A DNA stretch of 64,000 nucleotides, taken from contig NC_013517.1 of the NCBI RefSeq assembly GCF_000024405.1, forward strand, positions 682,001-746,000, read 5' to 3'. This stretch comes from Sebaldella termitidis ATCC 33386 (lineage in GTDB: Bacteria > Fusobacteriota > Fusobacteriia > Fusobacteriales > Leptotrichiaceae). Both the position numbers and the translations under genes were made by a program. A model generated the notes under the pieces. That model had not been told where the DNA came from and ran no database searches. It saw nothing but the letters and a program-made list of their open reading frames with translations. Shown one piece after another: positions 1-8,494 of the stretch (positions are counted from its first letter, which is position 1; the number at the start of each line of letters is the position of its first letter).

Positions 1-2
1 TA

Positions 3-689
3 CAGGAAAATGCCCTTGTAAGATTTTATGTTCAAAAGAAACTGGATGGTACAGTGGCAGTTACAAATAACGAGATCCAAAGCTTTTATAATGCAAACAG
101 AGGCTTGTTTGCAAACCAGAATGAGAGTAATTCTGATAATATAGCTGCACAGATCTATAACTTCTTATACAGACAAAAGCTGGTTGCCAATGAAACAAAA
201 ATGATACAGGATATCATAGCTAATTTTCAGGGTGAACTTGTGCTGAGCAATGATGAAGTAAAATATATGAGTAATAATTCTGTAAGAATTACTGCAAAAT
301 ATTTTGATAAAATAATGCTTGAAGAGATGAAAAAGGAAGATTTTTTTACTACTGAGGCTGACGAAATAGAAGAGATTAAAGATAAAGTACAGATAAACTA
401 TTATATAGAAAAAAGTTTGTCAGGAAAGGTGAATGTAACTGAGGATGAAGTTAAGAATTTCCATGAAATGAATAAGGAATCATTCCTAAACTTCACCATA
501 GCAGATGCATATACACAAATTTACAATTTCTTATTTCAGCAAAAAATAAACAACGACAGACTTGAAATAATGAAAAAAGTTGTAGATAAATATAAATTAA
601 ATGACATAATAAAAGATTATGATAAAAAAGGTCTGATAAATCTCGGGAAAATAAAAATGACAAAAAAAGATAAACCGGATGCTGAGTAA
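3..689 (+). CDS. SurA/PrsA N-domain-like protein, 5' end missing
   Basis: The reading frame is open to the left edge, so this is the C-terminal 228 residues of a longer protein; the GTG at position 54 is internal. Two copies of a similar block are visible: a YxxxKxLxGxVxVTxxE segment, an N-x-x-x-F segment, then a QIYNFL(Y/F)xQK helix. This layout resembles the helical chaperone arms of the SurA/PrsA/PpiC family of periplasmic foldases, but no parvulin isomerase domain is present in the visible part. Family assignment is inference from the repeated pattern. A strong terminator follows the stop, so this is the last gene of its transcript. Confidence 0.6.
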   Translation, partial: QENALVRFYVQKKLDGTVAVTNNEIQSFYNANRGLFANQNESNSDNIAAQIYNFLYRQKLVANETKMIQDIIANFQGELVLSNDEVKYMSNNSVRITAKYFDKIMLEEMKKEDFFTTEADEIEEIKDKVQINYYIEKSLSGKVNVTEDEVKNFHEMNKESFLNFTIADAYTQIYNFLFQQKINNDRLEIMKKVVDKYKLNDIIKDYDKKGLINLGKIKMTKKDKPDAE

Positions 690-695
690 GAAAAA

Positions 696-727
696 ATCAC
701 TGATATTGAATCAGTGACTTTTTTTTC
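696..727 (+). terminator. Rho-independent terminator
   Basis: A 7-bp stem (TCACTGA/TCAGTGA) at 697-717 is followed by a run of T, directly after the stop of the partial first gene. Confidence 0.85.
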
Positions 728-846
728 TGGGTTAAATCAGATAAGAATACAGTGTATTAGTTAATGTTTTATATTGAATTAATTTAATATATATGTTATT
801 ATATATTGAAAAATGCTTTTTATTTAATTTATATAAGGAGGAGAAT

Positions 847-1056
847 ATGAAAAAAATCATAATTGGTATTATGCTTGTATTAGGTGCAGTTTCATTTAGT
901 GCAAAAAAAGATAAAGCAGCACCTGAAATGCCTGATATAAGCGCACAAATGGAAAAGGCAGATAAAATAGAAAATTACAGAGCTAAAAAAGATGTGGCGT
1001 GGCATAAAACAGAGTATAATAAAGTACTAAAATATCTTAATAAAACAAAAAAATAG
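847..1056 (+). CDS. Small exported protein (69 aa)
   Basis: The start is the ATG at 847, because AAGGAGGAG lies just upstream; an earlier in-frame ATG at 793 has no ribosome binding site. The N-terminus is a signal peptide (MKKIIIGIMLV, Ala/Ser-rich cleavage region SFSA). The mature part is about 50 residues, charged and Lys-rich, and probably helical. It is the first of three consecutive small exported proteins with 9-12 bp gaps. I do not recognise a family. Short signal-peptide proteins of this kind are common in Fusobacteriota envelopes. Confidence 0.7.
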   Translation: MKKIIIGIMLVLGAVSFSAKKDKAAPEMPDISAQMEKADKIENYRAKKDVAWHKTEYNKVLKYLNKTKK

Positions 1057-1065
1057 GGAGGGTGC

Positions 1066-1356
1066 ATGAAAAAACTATTATTATTATTTTTAATGGGTTT
1101 AATGACTGCTGCAGCATACAGTGCTGAAAATGGAGATGTACAGGTAAGTAAAGCAGTAGAGGACAGTATAACGAAGGACTATGATCAGGACGGAGTATAC
1201 TCTTCATATGAAAAGGCATTAAGAAGATCACAGGAATCAGTATATGTAACATTACCTGAAAAAAGAGGATACTGGTATACAATACTGGACAGAATAAAAG
1301 CAGAAGAAGAGGAACTAATGCCGGATGAACAGGCAAGAATGAGAAGAAAGAGATAA
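1066..1356 (+). CDS. Small exported protein (96 aa)
   Basis: It starts 9 bp after the previous gene with GGGAGG as ribosome binding site. A clear signal peptide (MKKLLLLFLMGLMTAAAYSA) precedes a highly charged mature region. An acidic DYDQDGVYSSYEKA stretch resembles a single calcium-binding DxDxDG loop, which is only a visual resemblance. The C-terminus is strongly basic (RMRRKR). Function unknown. It is probably co-transcribed with the genes on either side. Confidence 0.7.
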   Translation: MKKLLLLFLMGLMTAAAYSAENGDVQVSKAVEDSITKDYDQDGVYSSYEKALRRSQESVYVTLPEKRGYWYTILDRIKAEEEELMPDEQARMRRKR

Positions 1357-1368
1357 AAGGAGGAGAAA

Positions 1369-1638
1369 ATGAAAAAATTAGGAATAACAGCAGTATTATG
1401 TGTATTTACAGGAATGATAGCAGGTGCAGCTCCAACTTATGAATATAGAAGAGAGTTAAGAGAAGGTGCAAGAGGAAAATGGACAAATCTAAGACAGCAT
1501 CTGAACAGCGGGACAAGATTGGAAAAAGAACTTACAAAGGTAGACAAGCAGATAGATAAAAAAGTAAATGAAATACAGGAAATAGAAGATTTATTATTCA
1601 GAATAGAGCAGTATAAAGCGGAAAATAACATAAGATAA
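1369..1638 (+). CDS. Small exported coiled-coil protein, FadA-like in size
   Basis: 89 residues with a signal peptide ending near AGA-AP and a mature helix rich in Glu/Lys with heptad-like spacing (residues about 45-85), consistent with a coiled coil. AAAGGAGGAG lies just upstream. Size, export and coiled coil recall the FadA adhesin-like family of Fusobacteriota, but I see no diagnostic motif, so the similarity is only general. Last gene of the three-gene run; a terminator follows. Confidence 0.65.
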   Translation: MKKLGITAVLCVFTGMIAGAAPTYEYRRELREGARGKWTNLRQHLNSGTRLEKELTKVDKQIDKKVNEIQEIEDLLFRIEQYKAENNIR

Positions 1639-1649
1639 CTGGAAATTGA

Positions 1650-1685
1650 AATGGTTGCTGTTAATTCAGAGCCATTTTTTTATTT
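1650..1685 (+). terminator. Probable terminator
   Basis: AATGG pairs with CCATT and CTG with CAG across a small internal loop, followed by a run of at least seven T. Confidence 0.55.
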
Positions 1686-1791
1686 ATAAAAATTACACTA
1701 TTAAAGTTTTAAAATTATAAAGTGTACTGAATACAAACACTGTTAAAAAAACAATTATATCATCATAACTCTAATCTTTGAAAAAATTTTG

Positions 1792-1820
1792 TTTCAAATA
1801 GTCTTCAAATGTAGTATAAT
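1792..1820 (+). promoter_or_regulatory. Promoter for the NuoE-like gene
   Basis: A consensus -10 TATAAT at 1815-1820 sits 17 bp from a weak -35 (TTTCAA, 1792-1797). It lies about 35 bp before the start codon. Confidence 0.55.
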
Positions 1821-1854
1821 TGAGATATGAATTATTTCAAAAGAAAGTGCTGAT

Positions 1855-2307
1855 ATGGAAAATATAAAAGATTTAATTAATAATTATCTGTTAGTAAAAA
1901 AGGATGATACTGATCTGTTTGATGTTCTGCACTTTGTACAATCCCAAATAGGCTGTATACCTGAAGATATACAAAAATTTATTGCTGCAAGAATGTGTCT
2001 TGAATTATCTGAAGTTCATGAAGTGATAGAAATTTCGAGCTCCTTTCAGGAAAAGAAACAGATATCGGTTACTGTATGTTCCGGTTCCGGATGTACAATG
2101 AAAGGCAGCATGGAAATACTTGGCATAATTTCCAAAGAATTAGGAGTAAATTTAAATGATGAAGATAAAAGTGTTTTTTTAACTGTGAAAAACTGTTTTA
2201 AGGCTTGCAGTTACGGAGTTAATATAGAGGTTAACGGAGAGCTGTTCCATAATGTAACAGTTTCTACACTAGGCAGAGTACTGGAGAAAATAAAATTTTA
2301 CTATTAA
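1855..2307 (+). CDS. NuoE/HndA-like thioredoxin-fold [2Fe-2S] protein
   Basis: 150 residues, the usual length of the 24-kDa subunit family (NuoE, HndA, HydC). The N-terminal helical part has the family-type LHFVQSQIGCIPEDIQKFIA segment. The C-terminal half carries the four cluster ligands as CSGSGC (C-x4-C) and CFKAC (C-x3-C). These proteins pass electrons between NADH or hydrogenase modules and a flavoprotein. Here it stands alone between its own promoter and a TPR gene, with no nuoF-like or hydrogenase gene nearby, so its partner must be encoded elsewhere or it acts as a free ferredoxin. The ribosome binding site is weak. Confidence 0.85.
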   Translation: MENIKDLINNYLLVKKDDTDLFDVLHFVQSQIGCIPEDIQKFIAARMCLELSEVHEVIEISSSFQEKKQISVTVCSGSGCTMKGSMEILGIISKELGVNLNDEDKSVFLTVKNCFKACSYGVNIEVNGELFHNVTVSTLGRVLEKIKFYY

Positions 2308-2379
2308 AAAAAAATATGTTAGAATATTTAATAAAATTAATCAGAGAGTGTTAGAATAGAATAATGGAGAGTGTATTAA

Positions 2380-2940
2380 ATGTTAAAGACATTAATATTT
2401 AAAGAAATCAGATATGATGACAATATAGAAGAAGCGTTAAAACTATATAAGGCAAAAGTAATCAATAATTCTAAGGATACTGAAGCACTGCAGAATTTGG
2501 CTACAATCTATCATGCACTGAAGAAGGATAAGGAAGCTATAAGCATTTACGAGCAGCTTGTGAAGCTTAAACCTGATGATTTTGAAATGCGGGCATTTTT
2601 AGGTTACTTATATTATGAAGTAAACGATTTGGATAAGGCAGAGGAAAATTTGAATATAGCATTAAATTATGACCCTATGGAACCTTTTATATTATTTCTT
2701 TTGGGAAATATACACTCAAGAAAGGGAGAGATCATAAAAGCAATAGAGAATTATGAATTTGCAATTTTCCTTGATCTTGACATATACATTGCACATATAG
2801 ATTTTGCAAGAAAATATGAAAATATGGGAAGATTTAAGAGAGCTATAGAGGAATATAAAGCAGCTTATGATATAGATTCGAGAGATGAAGCATTAAAAGA
2901 AAAGATAGCTGAATTAGAAAAAGAATGTCGAAATTGTTAA
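2380..2940 (+). CDS. Tetratricopeptide repeat protein
   Basis: 186 residues made almost wholly of TPR units. At least four 34-residue repeats are visible from about residue 40 to 180, with the typical ALQNLATIYHAL, EMRAFLGYLYYE, ILFLLGNIHSRKG and AHIDFARKYENMG helices. There is no signal peptide, so it is likely a cytoplasmic scaffold. GGAGAG lies before the ATG. The specific partner cannot be deduced. Confidence 0.85.
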   Translation: MLKTLIFKEIRYDDNIEEALKLYKAKVINNSKDTEALQNLATIYHALKKDKEAISIYEQLVKLKPDDFEMRAFLGYLYYEVNDLDKAEENLNIALNYDPMEPFILFLLGNIHSRKGEIIKAIENYEFAIFLDLDIYIAHIDFARKYENMGRFKRAIEEYKAAYDIDSRDEALKEKIAELEKECRNC

Positions 2941-2953
2941 TTTATAAAAAATG

Positions 2954-2980
2954 AAAATGTGGATACTCCACATTTTTATT
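2954..2980 (+). terminator. Rho-independent terminator
   Basis: A 10-bp stem AAAATGTGGA/TCCACATTTT with a 3-base loop is followed by T-rich sequence, just after the TPR gene. Confidence 0.8.
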
Positions 2981-3072
2981 ATGTAATTTTGGTTTCATGA
3001 AAAATTGTAGTGAAAAATCAATATAATTTTGGGAAAAGACATACTGGTTATATTTGATTGCAAGGAGTAAAA

Positions 3073-3903
3073 ATGATAAATTTAAAATGTGATGCGGTTT
3101 TGCCGGAATGTGATATGAAACCGCTTGAAGATATAGAAAACAGTATAACTGCCGAGTATAAAAAATCTATATGGGCAAAATTTTTGAAAGCTGTTAATGA
3201 ATTCGGACTTGTAAAGGATGGAGATAAGATTGCAATTGCAATTTCCGGAGGGAAGGACAGTCTTTTGCTTTATAAGCTTTTTCAGCGGTTAAAAAAGGAT
3301 AAGAGAAGAAACTTTGAATTCAGGGCGGTTAATCTAAATCCCGGTTTTAAAAAAGAAGATCTGGATAATTTTAAAAATAATCTTTTGAAGCTGGATATTG
3401 ATTGTGAAATTTTTGATACTAATATTTGGAAAATAGCAAATGAAAAGGCTAAGGATTATCCGTGTTTCTTATGTGCTAAGATGAGAAGAGGAATTTTGTA
3501 TAAAAAAGTAGAAGAATACGGCTATAATAAACTTGCTTTGGGTCACCATTTTGATGATGTTATAGAGACTACACTTATAAATATTTTTTATTCGGGTTCT
3601 GTGAAGACAATGACTCCCGAGGTAGACTCTACATCAGGAAAATTAAAAGTGATAAGACCGCTAATATATGTAGAGGAAAAAGATATAATTAATTATACAA
3701 AGAAGAACGGTATACTTGCAATGAACTGCGGGTGTACTATAGAAGCAGGAAAAACGTCAAGCAAAAGAAAGGAAGTAAAGGATCTTCTGAGTGATCTTGA
3801 AGAGAAGCATCCTGGGATAAAAAAAAGCGTGTTTAATTCGATGCGGAATATAAATCTGAATTATGTATACGGTTATGAAAAAGAGAAAGAAAAAAATTTA
3901 TGA
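3073..3903 (+). CDS. ttcA: TtcA/TtuA-family tRNA thiolation ATP pyrophosphatase
   Basis: A PP-loop enzyme of 276 residues. The ATP-binding SGGKDS motif is near residue 60. It is followed by a CFLC pair (C-x2-C) and a later NCGC segment, matching the three cysteines that hold the 4Fe-4S cluster in TtcA-type enzymes. TtcA makes 2-thiocytidine at tRNA position 32; the close relative TtuA makes 2-thioribothymidine, and the sequence alone does not separate them. I chose ATG 3073 because AAGGAG precedes it by 6 bases; the TTG at 3058 lies upstream of that site. Confidence 0.8.
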   Translation: MINLKCDAVLPECDMKPLEDIENSITAEYKKSIWAKFLKAVNEFGLVKDGDKIAIAISGGKDSLLLYKLFQRLKKDKRRNFEFRAVNLNPGFKKEDLDNFKNNLLKLDIDCEIFDTNIWKIANEKAKDYPCFLCAKMRRGILYKKVEEYGYNKLALGHHFDDVIETTLINIFYSGSVKTMTPEVDSTSGKLKVIRPLIYVEEKDIINYTKKNGILAMNCGCTIEAGKTSSKRKEVKDLLSDLEEKHPGIKKSVFNSMRNINLNYVYGYEKEKEKNL

Positions 3904-3954
3904 TAAACTAAAAGAAAGTAAAATTTTATAGTTTTATAAATAAAAATAGATTTA

Positions 3955-4000
3955 AAAATACAAGTCTGAAAATGGAAAAATCAGAAATTGTATTTTTTTT
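3955..4000 (+). terminator. Rho-independent terminator
   Basis: An interrupted stem (AATACAA..TCTGA / TCAGA..TTGTATT) is followed by nine T. The rest of the 3904-4131 gap is AT-rich and shows nothing else. Confidence 0.7.
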
Positions 4001-4131
4001 TATTGAATGAAAAATTTTTTAATTAGTAATATCAATGTTTTGAGAATAAAAATTAAAATTTAGAATAATTAATAAAATGTAATCTTTACAATTTTATAAA
4101 TATTTCACAAAAAACCTTGTAAAATAAAGGC

Positions 4132-4160
4132 TTGACAAAGGTTTCAAAAAGTTATAGAAT
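4132..4160 (+). promoter_or_regulatory. Strong promoter of the feo operon
   Basis: A perfect -35 TTGACA (4132-4137), a 17-bp spacer and TAGAAT (4155-4160). No clear Fur box is visible around it. Confidence 0.8.
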
Positions 4161-4220
4161 TATTTTGAGTATAAAAACAATTTATAGTTAGTGAATCAAA
4201 TTTGTGAGGAGTTGGGAATT

Positions 4221-4436
4221 ATGACATTGTTACAAGCAAAAGCAGGGGACAAATTCAGAATTAAGGAAATAAAAGAAAAAAAACTGAATATGAGACTGTT
4301 GAGTTTAGGGGTATGTAATGGGGATTCTTGTTTCATGGAAAACGCAGCAAATGGAAATATACTTATGAAAACTACTGAAACTAAAATAGTGTTAAGCAAT
4401 AATCTGGCACAAAAAATTGAAATTGAGGTAGTATAA
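4221..4436 (+). CDS. feoA: FeoA, ferrous iron transport accessory protein
   Basis: 71 residues with the FeoA SH3-like pattern: LLQAKAGDKFRI, then RLLSLGVCNGD, then KIVLSNNLAQKIEIE. FeoA binds FeoB in the cytoplasm and supports Fe(II) uptake. I chose ATG 4221 because GAGGAG lies 9 bases upstream; an earlier GTG at 4191 would add ten residues that do not fit the family. The feoB start follows after one base. Confidence 0.9.
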   Translation: MTLLQAKAGDKFRIKEIKEKKLNMRLLSLGVCNGDSCFMENAANGNILMKTTETKIVLSNNLAQKIEIEVV

Positions 4437-4437
4437 G

Positions 4438-6657
4438 ATGATAAAAATAGCATTTGTAGGAAACCCAAATGTCGGAAAGACTGCCTTAATTAATAAGATT
4501 TCAAATGCAAGTTTAAAAATGGGAAACTGGCCTGGTGTTACGATCGAGAAAAAAGAAGTATTTTTTAAATTTGAAAATGAAGAAGTTAATCTAGTCGATC
4601 TTCCGGGAATATACAGTTTAACAGCTAATACACCTGAGGAACTGGTTTCCAGAGATTTTATACTGGAAAATGATGTTGACGTAATTATAAATGTGGTGGA
4701 GTCTACCGCATTGGAGAAAAATCTCTATTTGACAGCTTTATTAAAGGAAATAGGGAAACCAATGGTCATGGCTTTAAACTATCATGACGAATTTAAAAAA
4801 TTAAACTATCAGCTGGATAAAGAAGTTTTTGAAAAGCAAATAGGTATGGAAACAGTATTCACAAGCGGGAAAACTGGAGAAGGTGTAAATGAGATAATCT
4901 CCAAAGCCGTGAAACTGGCAAAGCTTCATAAAGATCAGGCTCATATACCGTATACGCTGGCATTTGATAATGCAATAGAGGAAGATATTACAAGCGTAAA
5001 AAAAACACTGACAAATAATAAAGAATATAATAAATTGACAGAAAAATACCCTATTGACTGGATTGCCATAAAAGCACTGGAAGAAGATACTAACTTTTTA
5101 GCAACGGTAAAAGTGAATTACGGAATAGACTTAAGAAATACAGCTGAGAAAGAAATAAAAAATTTAAAAGACAGATATGATATGGATCCTGCCGATGTAA
5201 TAGCAAGAGCGCGATACGGAGCAATAAGAGGTATTGTATCAGCAAATCTGAAAAAAAGTGATATTAATAAATTTGCCATGACAGATAAAATTGATAAAAT
5301 ATTACTAAATAAATTTTTTGGGATTTTATCATTTTTATTAATTGTGTATGTAATGTTTGTATTGATTTTTGACGGAAGTGCCCCGTTTATAGACTGGGTA
5401 GACGGATTTTTCAGTAATTATATCATAAAATATGTAGGGAAATTAATAGAAGGAACTCCGGGATGGCTGAACAGTTTCATACTTGACGGAATTCTGGCAA
5501 GTGTGGGTGCCGTTCTGACATTCGTACCTCTGATGTTCTTTATCTATTTCTTTATGTCAATACTTGAAGAAAGCGGATATATGGCGAGAGTTGCTTTTTT
5601 GATGAATAAAGCAATGAATAAAGTAGGATTATCAGGTAAGGCATTTATACCAATGCTTATTGGTTTTGGATGTACAGTTCCTGCAATTTATTCTACAAGA
5701 ACACTTGAAGATGAGAAAACAAGAAGACTTACAGGATTTATTACTACATTTATGTCATGCGGTGCAAGGCTGCCAGTATATTCATTGCTTGCAGCAGCAT
5801 TTTTCAGCAAAAATGCTGCATTAGTGATAGTTTCGATGTATGTAATAGGTGTTTTGTTTGCTCTTATTATGGCATATATATTAAAGAGATTTGATTATTT
5901 CAAAGGTGATAATACAGAATTATTAATAGAGCTTCCTCCATACAGAATGCCGAGCTTTAAAGTGGTATGGAATAATATGTTTTCAAAAACTATGATGTAT
6001 GTAAAGAGAGCTACAACAATAATTCTTGGAATATTAATAGTAATATGGTTTTTCGGGTATTTCCCTAGTGAAGGGAACATACAGGAATCTTATCTTGCAA
6101 AAGCGGCAAAGGTTGTTCAGCCTGTGTTTAAGCCTACAGGATTTGCAGACAGATGGGAGCCTGTGGCATCGCTTGTTCCGAGTGTAATAGCCAAAGAAAC
6201 AGTAGTAGCATTTTTCGGACAGGTATTATTACAGCAGCAGGAAGAGGAAGCAGTAGAAGGTGAAGAGGAAGAAGCAGAAGAGTATAATTTCCTTGCTGAT
6301 ACTTTCGGACAGGTAAAAGATCTGGGTGTAGCAGCAATAGACTCAGTAAAAGCACTTGTCAATGCAGTTACTTTCCATGTAGGAGCATTTGAGCCTGCTG
6401 ATGAAGAAACTCTTCAGGAAGATGCCGGAGGAGATATCATACCGGCAGTAAGAAGCTTATGGAGTGATGATTTAGGACCTGTAAGAGCATATTCGTTTAT
6501 GCTGTTTGTACTCTTGGTTGTGCCTTGTGCAGTTGCCCTTGGTGCATTAAAACAGGAATTCGGATGGAAAATGATGCTGATGGAGACTGCAATACTTTTA
6601 GTACTGCCTTATGTGGTATCGACTTTATTCTTCAATATAGCAAAATTAATTATGTAA
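4438..6657 (+). CDS. feoB: FeoB, ferrous iron transporter
   Basis: 739 residues. The N-terminal G domain shows G1 GNPNVGKT (8-15), G3 DLPG and a G4 NYHD, followed by the helical GDI region and then about ten membrane segments including the two gate repeats (PMLIGFGCTVPAI and the PSVIAKETVV region). FeoB is the inner-membrane Fe(II) permease. A Glu-rich insert (about residues 600-620, QQQEEEAVEGEEEEAEE) lies in a C-terminal loop and could bind metal, which is inference. Co-transcribed with feoA (1-bp gap) and the small Cys-rich gene downstream. Confidence 0.97.
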   Translation: MIKIAFVGNPNVGKTALINKISNASLKMGNWPGVTIEKKEVFFKFENEEVNLVDLPGIYSLTANTPEELVSRDFILENDVDVIINVVESTALEKNLYLTALLKEIGKPMVMALNYHDEFKKLNYQLDKEVFEKQIGMETVFTSGKTGEGVNEIISKAVKLAKLHKDQAHIPYTLAFDNAIEEDITSVKKTLTNNKEYNKLTEKYPIDWIAIKALEEDTNFLATVKVNYGIDLRNTAEKEIKNLKDRYDMDPADVIARARYGAIRGIVSANLKKSDINKFAMTDKIDKILLNKFFGILSFLLIVYVMFVLIFDGSAPFIDWVDGFFSNYIIKYVGKLIEGTPGWLNSFILDGILASVGAVLTFVPLMFFIYFFMSILEESGYMARVAFLMNKAMNKVGLSGKAFIPMLIGFGCTVPAIYSTRTLEDEKTRRLTGFITTFMSCGARLPVYSLLAAAFFSKNAALVIVSMYVIGVLFALIMAYILKRFDYFKGDNTELLIELPPYRMPSFKVVWNNMFSKTMMYVKRATTIILGILIVIWFFGYFPSEGNIQESYLAKAAKVVQPVFKPTGFADRWEPVASLVPSVIAKETVVAFFGQVLLQQQEEEAVEGEEEEAEEYNFLADTFGQVKDLGVAAIDSVKALVNAVTFHVGAFEPADEETLQEDAGGDIIPAVRSLWSDDLGPVRAYSFMLFVLLVVPCAVALGALKQEFGWKMMLMETAILLVLPYVVSTLFFNIAKLIM

Positions 6658-6676
6658 AAGCAAGGAGACTGATAAT

Positions 6677-6826
6677 ATGAAAACAGCAATAATATTATTG
6701 ATTACAGCTGGAATTGTATATAAAGTATTTTCAGTGATATACAAAGAATACAAAAAAAATAAAAATTTTTGCGGAACTAGCTGTGCAAGCTGCAGCTGTT
6801 CGGAAGCTTCACATAAAAAACATTAG
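6677..6826 (+). CDS. FeoB-associated Cys-rich membrane protein (49 aa)
   Basis: A 49-residue protein read directly from the sequence: one N-terminal membrane helix (AIILLITAGIVYKVF), a Lys-rich turn, then a Cys-rich tail CGTSCASCSC. This is the layout of the FeoB-associated Cys-rich family that follows feoB in many anaerobes and may help deliver or hold Fe(II). AAGGAG precedes the ATG and the gap to feoB is 19 bp, so it belongs to the operon. Confidence 0.85.
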   Translation: MKTAIILLITAGIVYKVFSVIYKEYKKNKNFCGTSCASCSCSEASHKKH

Positions 6827-6881
6827 TGTATCTGCGGATTAATATTCGGAATAGCAATATATGCTAATGTCAACATACTAT

Positions 6882-6908
6882 GAAAAATGCCGTTATGCGG
6901 CATTTTTC
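6882..6908 (+). terminator. Rho-independent terminator of the feo operon
   Basis: A perfect 11-bp stem GAAAAATGCCG/CGGCATTTTTC with a 5-base loop and T-run within the stem. The rest of 6909-7047 shows nothing recognisable. Confidence 0.85.
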
Positions 6909-7047
6909 AGTTAGTGAAATTTTTGGTTTTAAGTCAGATAATATTGTGCAGAAGTGATAAAATGTTCAGCATAATTTAACTAAAAGCAAGCAAATCATAT
7001 ACCGGAATAAAGGAAAAAAACTTTATATCTAAAAAAATTCATAATAA

Positions 7048-7077
7048 TTGAATTGACATGAACAATTATGTTATAAT
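7048..7077 (+). promoter_or_regulatory. Promoter for the glmU operon
   Basis: TTGAAT (7048-7053), 18-bp spacer, perfect TATAAT (7072-7077). A nearby TTGACA at 7053 is only 13 bp from the -10, too close to pair with it. Confidence 0.6.
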
Positions 7078-7150
7078 GAAATATAAGTTTTTTTGGCAAA
7101 ATTAATATTTTAACAATTATTTAATCAAAATGAAAAGGAGTATATGAAAA

Positions 7151-8494
7151 ATGATATCTGTCATATTGGCGGCCGGCAAGGGGACCAGAATGAAATCTGA
7201 ACTCCCCAAGGTAATACATAAGGTCAATGGTGTACCAATGCTGCAAAAAGTTTCTGATGTACTTGAAAAAACAGGAGTACACAAAAAAATATTCATTCTG
7301 GGACATATGAAAGAAAAGGTTTTGTCTGTAATGGGTGATATTGATTACATTGAGCAGGATGAACAACTGGGAACAGGACATGCGGTTCTTATAGCAAAAG
7401 ATGAAATATTAAAAAGTAAGGATAACGTTCTTATTACATATGGTGATTCACCATTAATTAAAGCTGAGACCTTGAGAAAAATGGAGGAAAAATTTCTGAA
7501 GGACAGCCTTGATTGTATACTATTATCATGTGAAGTAAACGATCCTTTCGGATATGGCAGAATAATACTTAACGAAAAAGAGCAGATAATTGACATAATA
7601 GAGGAAAAAGAGGCCTCTGATGAAATAAAAGAAATAAAAGAAATAAATGTAGGTGTCTATATTTTCAGATATGATAGTCTGGTGGATGCTTTAGACAAGA
7701 TAGATAACAAAAATGAAAAAGGGGAGTATTATCTTCCTGATGCAATAAAAATACTTGTTAACGGCGGAGGAAAAGTAGAAAGCTACAAAATTTTTGATGA
7801 AACAGAGATTCTGGGTGTAAATTCAAAAGCACAGCTGGCAATAGCCGGAAGAATTCTTAAAAACAGAAAAAATGAAGAGTTAATGGATGAAGGTGTAATA
7901 CTTATTGATCCTGAAACTTCATATATAGAAGATAATGTAGAAATAGGTCAGGATACAGTAATATATCCCAGTACTGTAATTCAGGGAAAGACTAAAATAG
8001 GGAATAACTGCATTATATATTCAAATACGCGTATAATTGACTCAAATATAGGGAATAACATCACAATCGAAGCTTCTCTGGTAGAGGAAACAGTTGTGGA
8101 GGATTATGCAACGGTAGGACCGTTTGCACATTTAAGACCGAAAACAGTTCTGAAGGAAAGAGCTCATGTTGGGAATTTTGTAGAAGTAAAAAATTCGGTT
8201 TTGGAAAAAGGTGTTAAAGCAGGTCATCTAACATATATTGGTGATGCTGAGATAGGTCAGAATACTAATATAGGGGCGGGAACCATTACATGTAATTATG
8301 ACGGACAAAAGAAACATAAAGTCAAAATAGGGGAAGATTCTTTTATTGGAAGCGATTCTATAATAGTAGCTCCGGTAAATATAGGTAAAAATGCAGTAAC
8401 AGCTGCAGGATCGGTAATAACAGAAGATGTAAATGATAATCAAATAGCTTTTGGAAGGGCAAGACAAATAAATAAAGAAAGAGGGAAGGATTAA
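7151..8494 (+). CDS. glmU: GlmU, UDP-GlcNAc pyrophosphorylase / GlcN-1-P acetyltransferase
   Basis: 447 residues, normal length. The N-terminal nucleotidyltransferase domain starts with the signature LAAGKGTRMKSELPKV and has the GTGHAV motif. The C-terminal left-handed beta-helix shows hexapeptide repeats (for example IGNNCIIYSNTRI) and the acetyltransferase GAGTITCNYDG motif. It makes UDP-N-acetylglucosamine for peptidoglycan and lipopolysaccharide. First gene of a tight run; its TAA overlaps the prs ATG by one base. Confidence 0.97.
   Translation: MISVILAAGKGTRMKSELPKVIHKVNGVPMLQKVSDVLEKTGVHKKIFILGHMKEKVLSVMGDIDYIEQDEQLGTGHAVLIAKDEILKSKDNVLITYGDSPLIKAETLRKMEEKFLKDSLDCILLSCEVNDPFGYGRIILNEKEQIIDIIEEKEASDEIKEIKEINVGVYIFRYDSLVDALDKIDNKNEKGEYYLPDAIKILVNGGGKVESYKIFDETEILGVNSKAQLAIAGRILKNRKNEELMDEGVILIDPETSYIEDNVEIGQDTVIYPSTVIQGKTKIGNNCIIYSNTRIIDSNIGNNITIEASLVEETVVEDYATVGPFAHLRPKTVLKERAHVGNFVEVKNSVLEKGVKAGHLTYIGDAEIGQNTNIGAGTITCNYDGQKKHKVKIGEDSFIGSDSIIVAPVNIGKNAVTAAGSVITEDVNDNQIAFGRARQINKERGKD

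Noticed and set aside
4132-4220. Fur box before feoA
   Set aside because: No recognisable inverted GATAAT-type repeat was found near the promoter, so no operator is annotated.
6117-6362. Leftward open frames of 73-81 residues inside feoB
   Set aside because: They lie opposite a Glu-rich part of feoB, have low-complexity Ser/Leu translations and no ribosome binding site.
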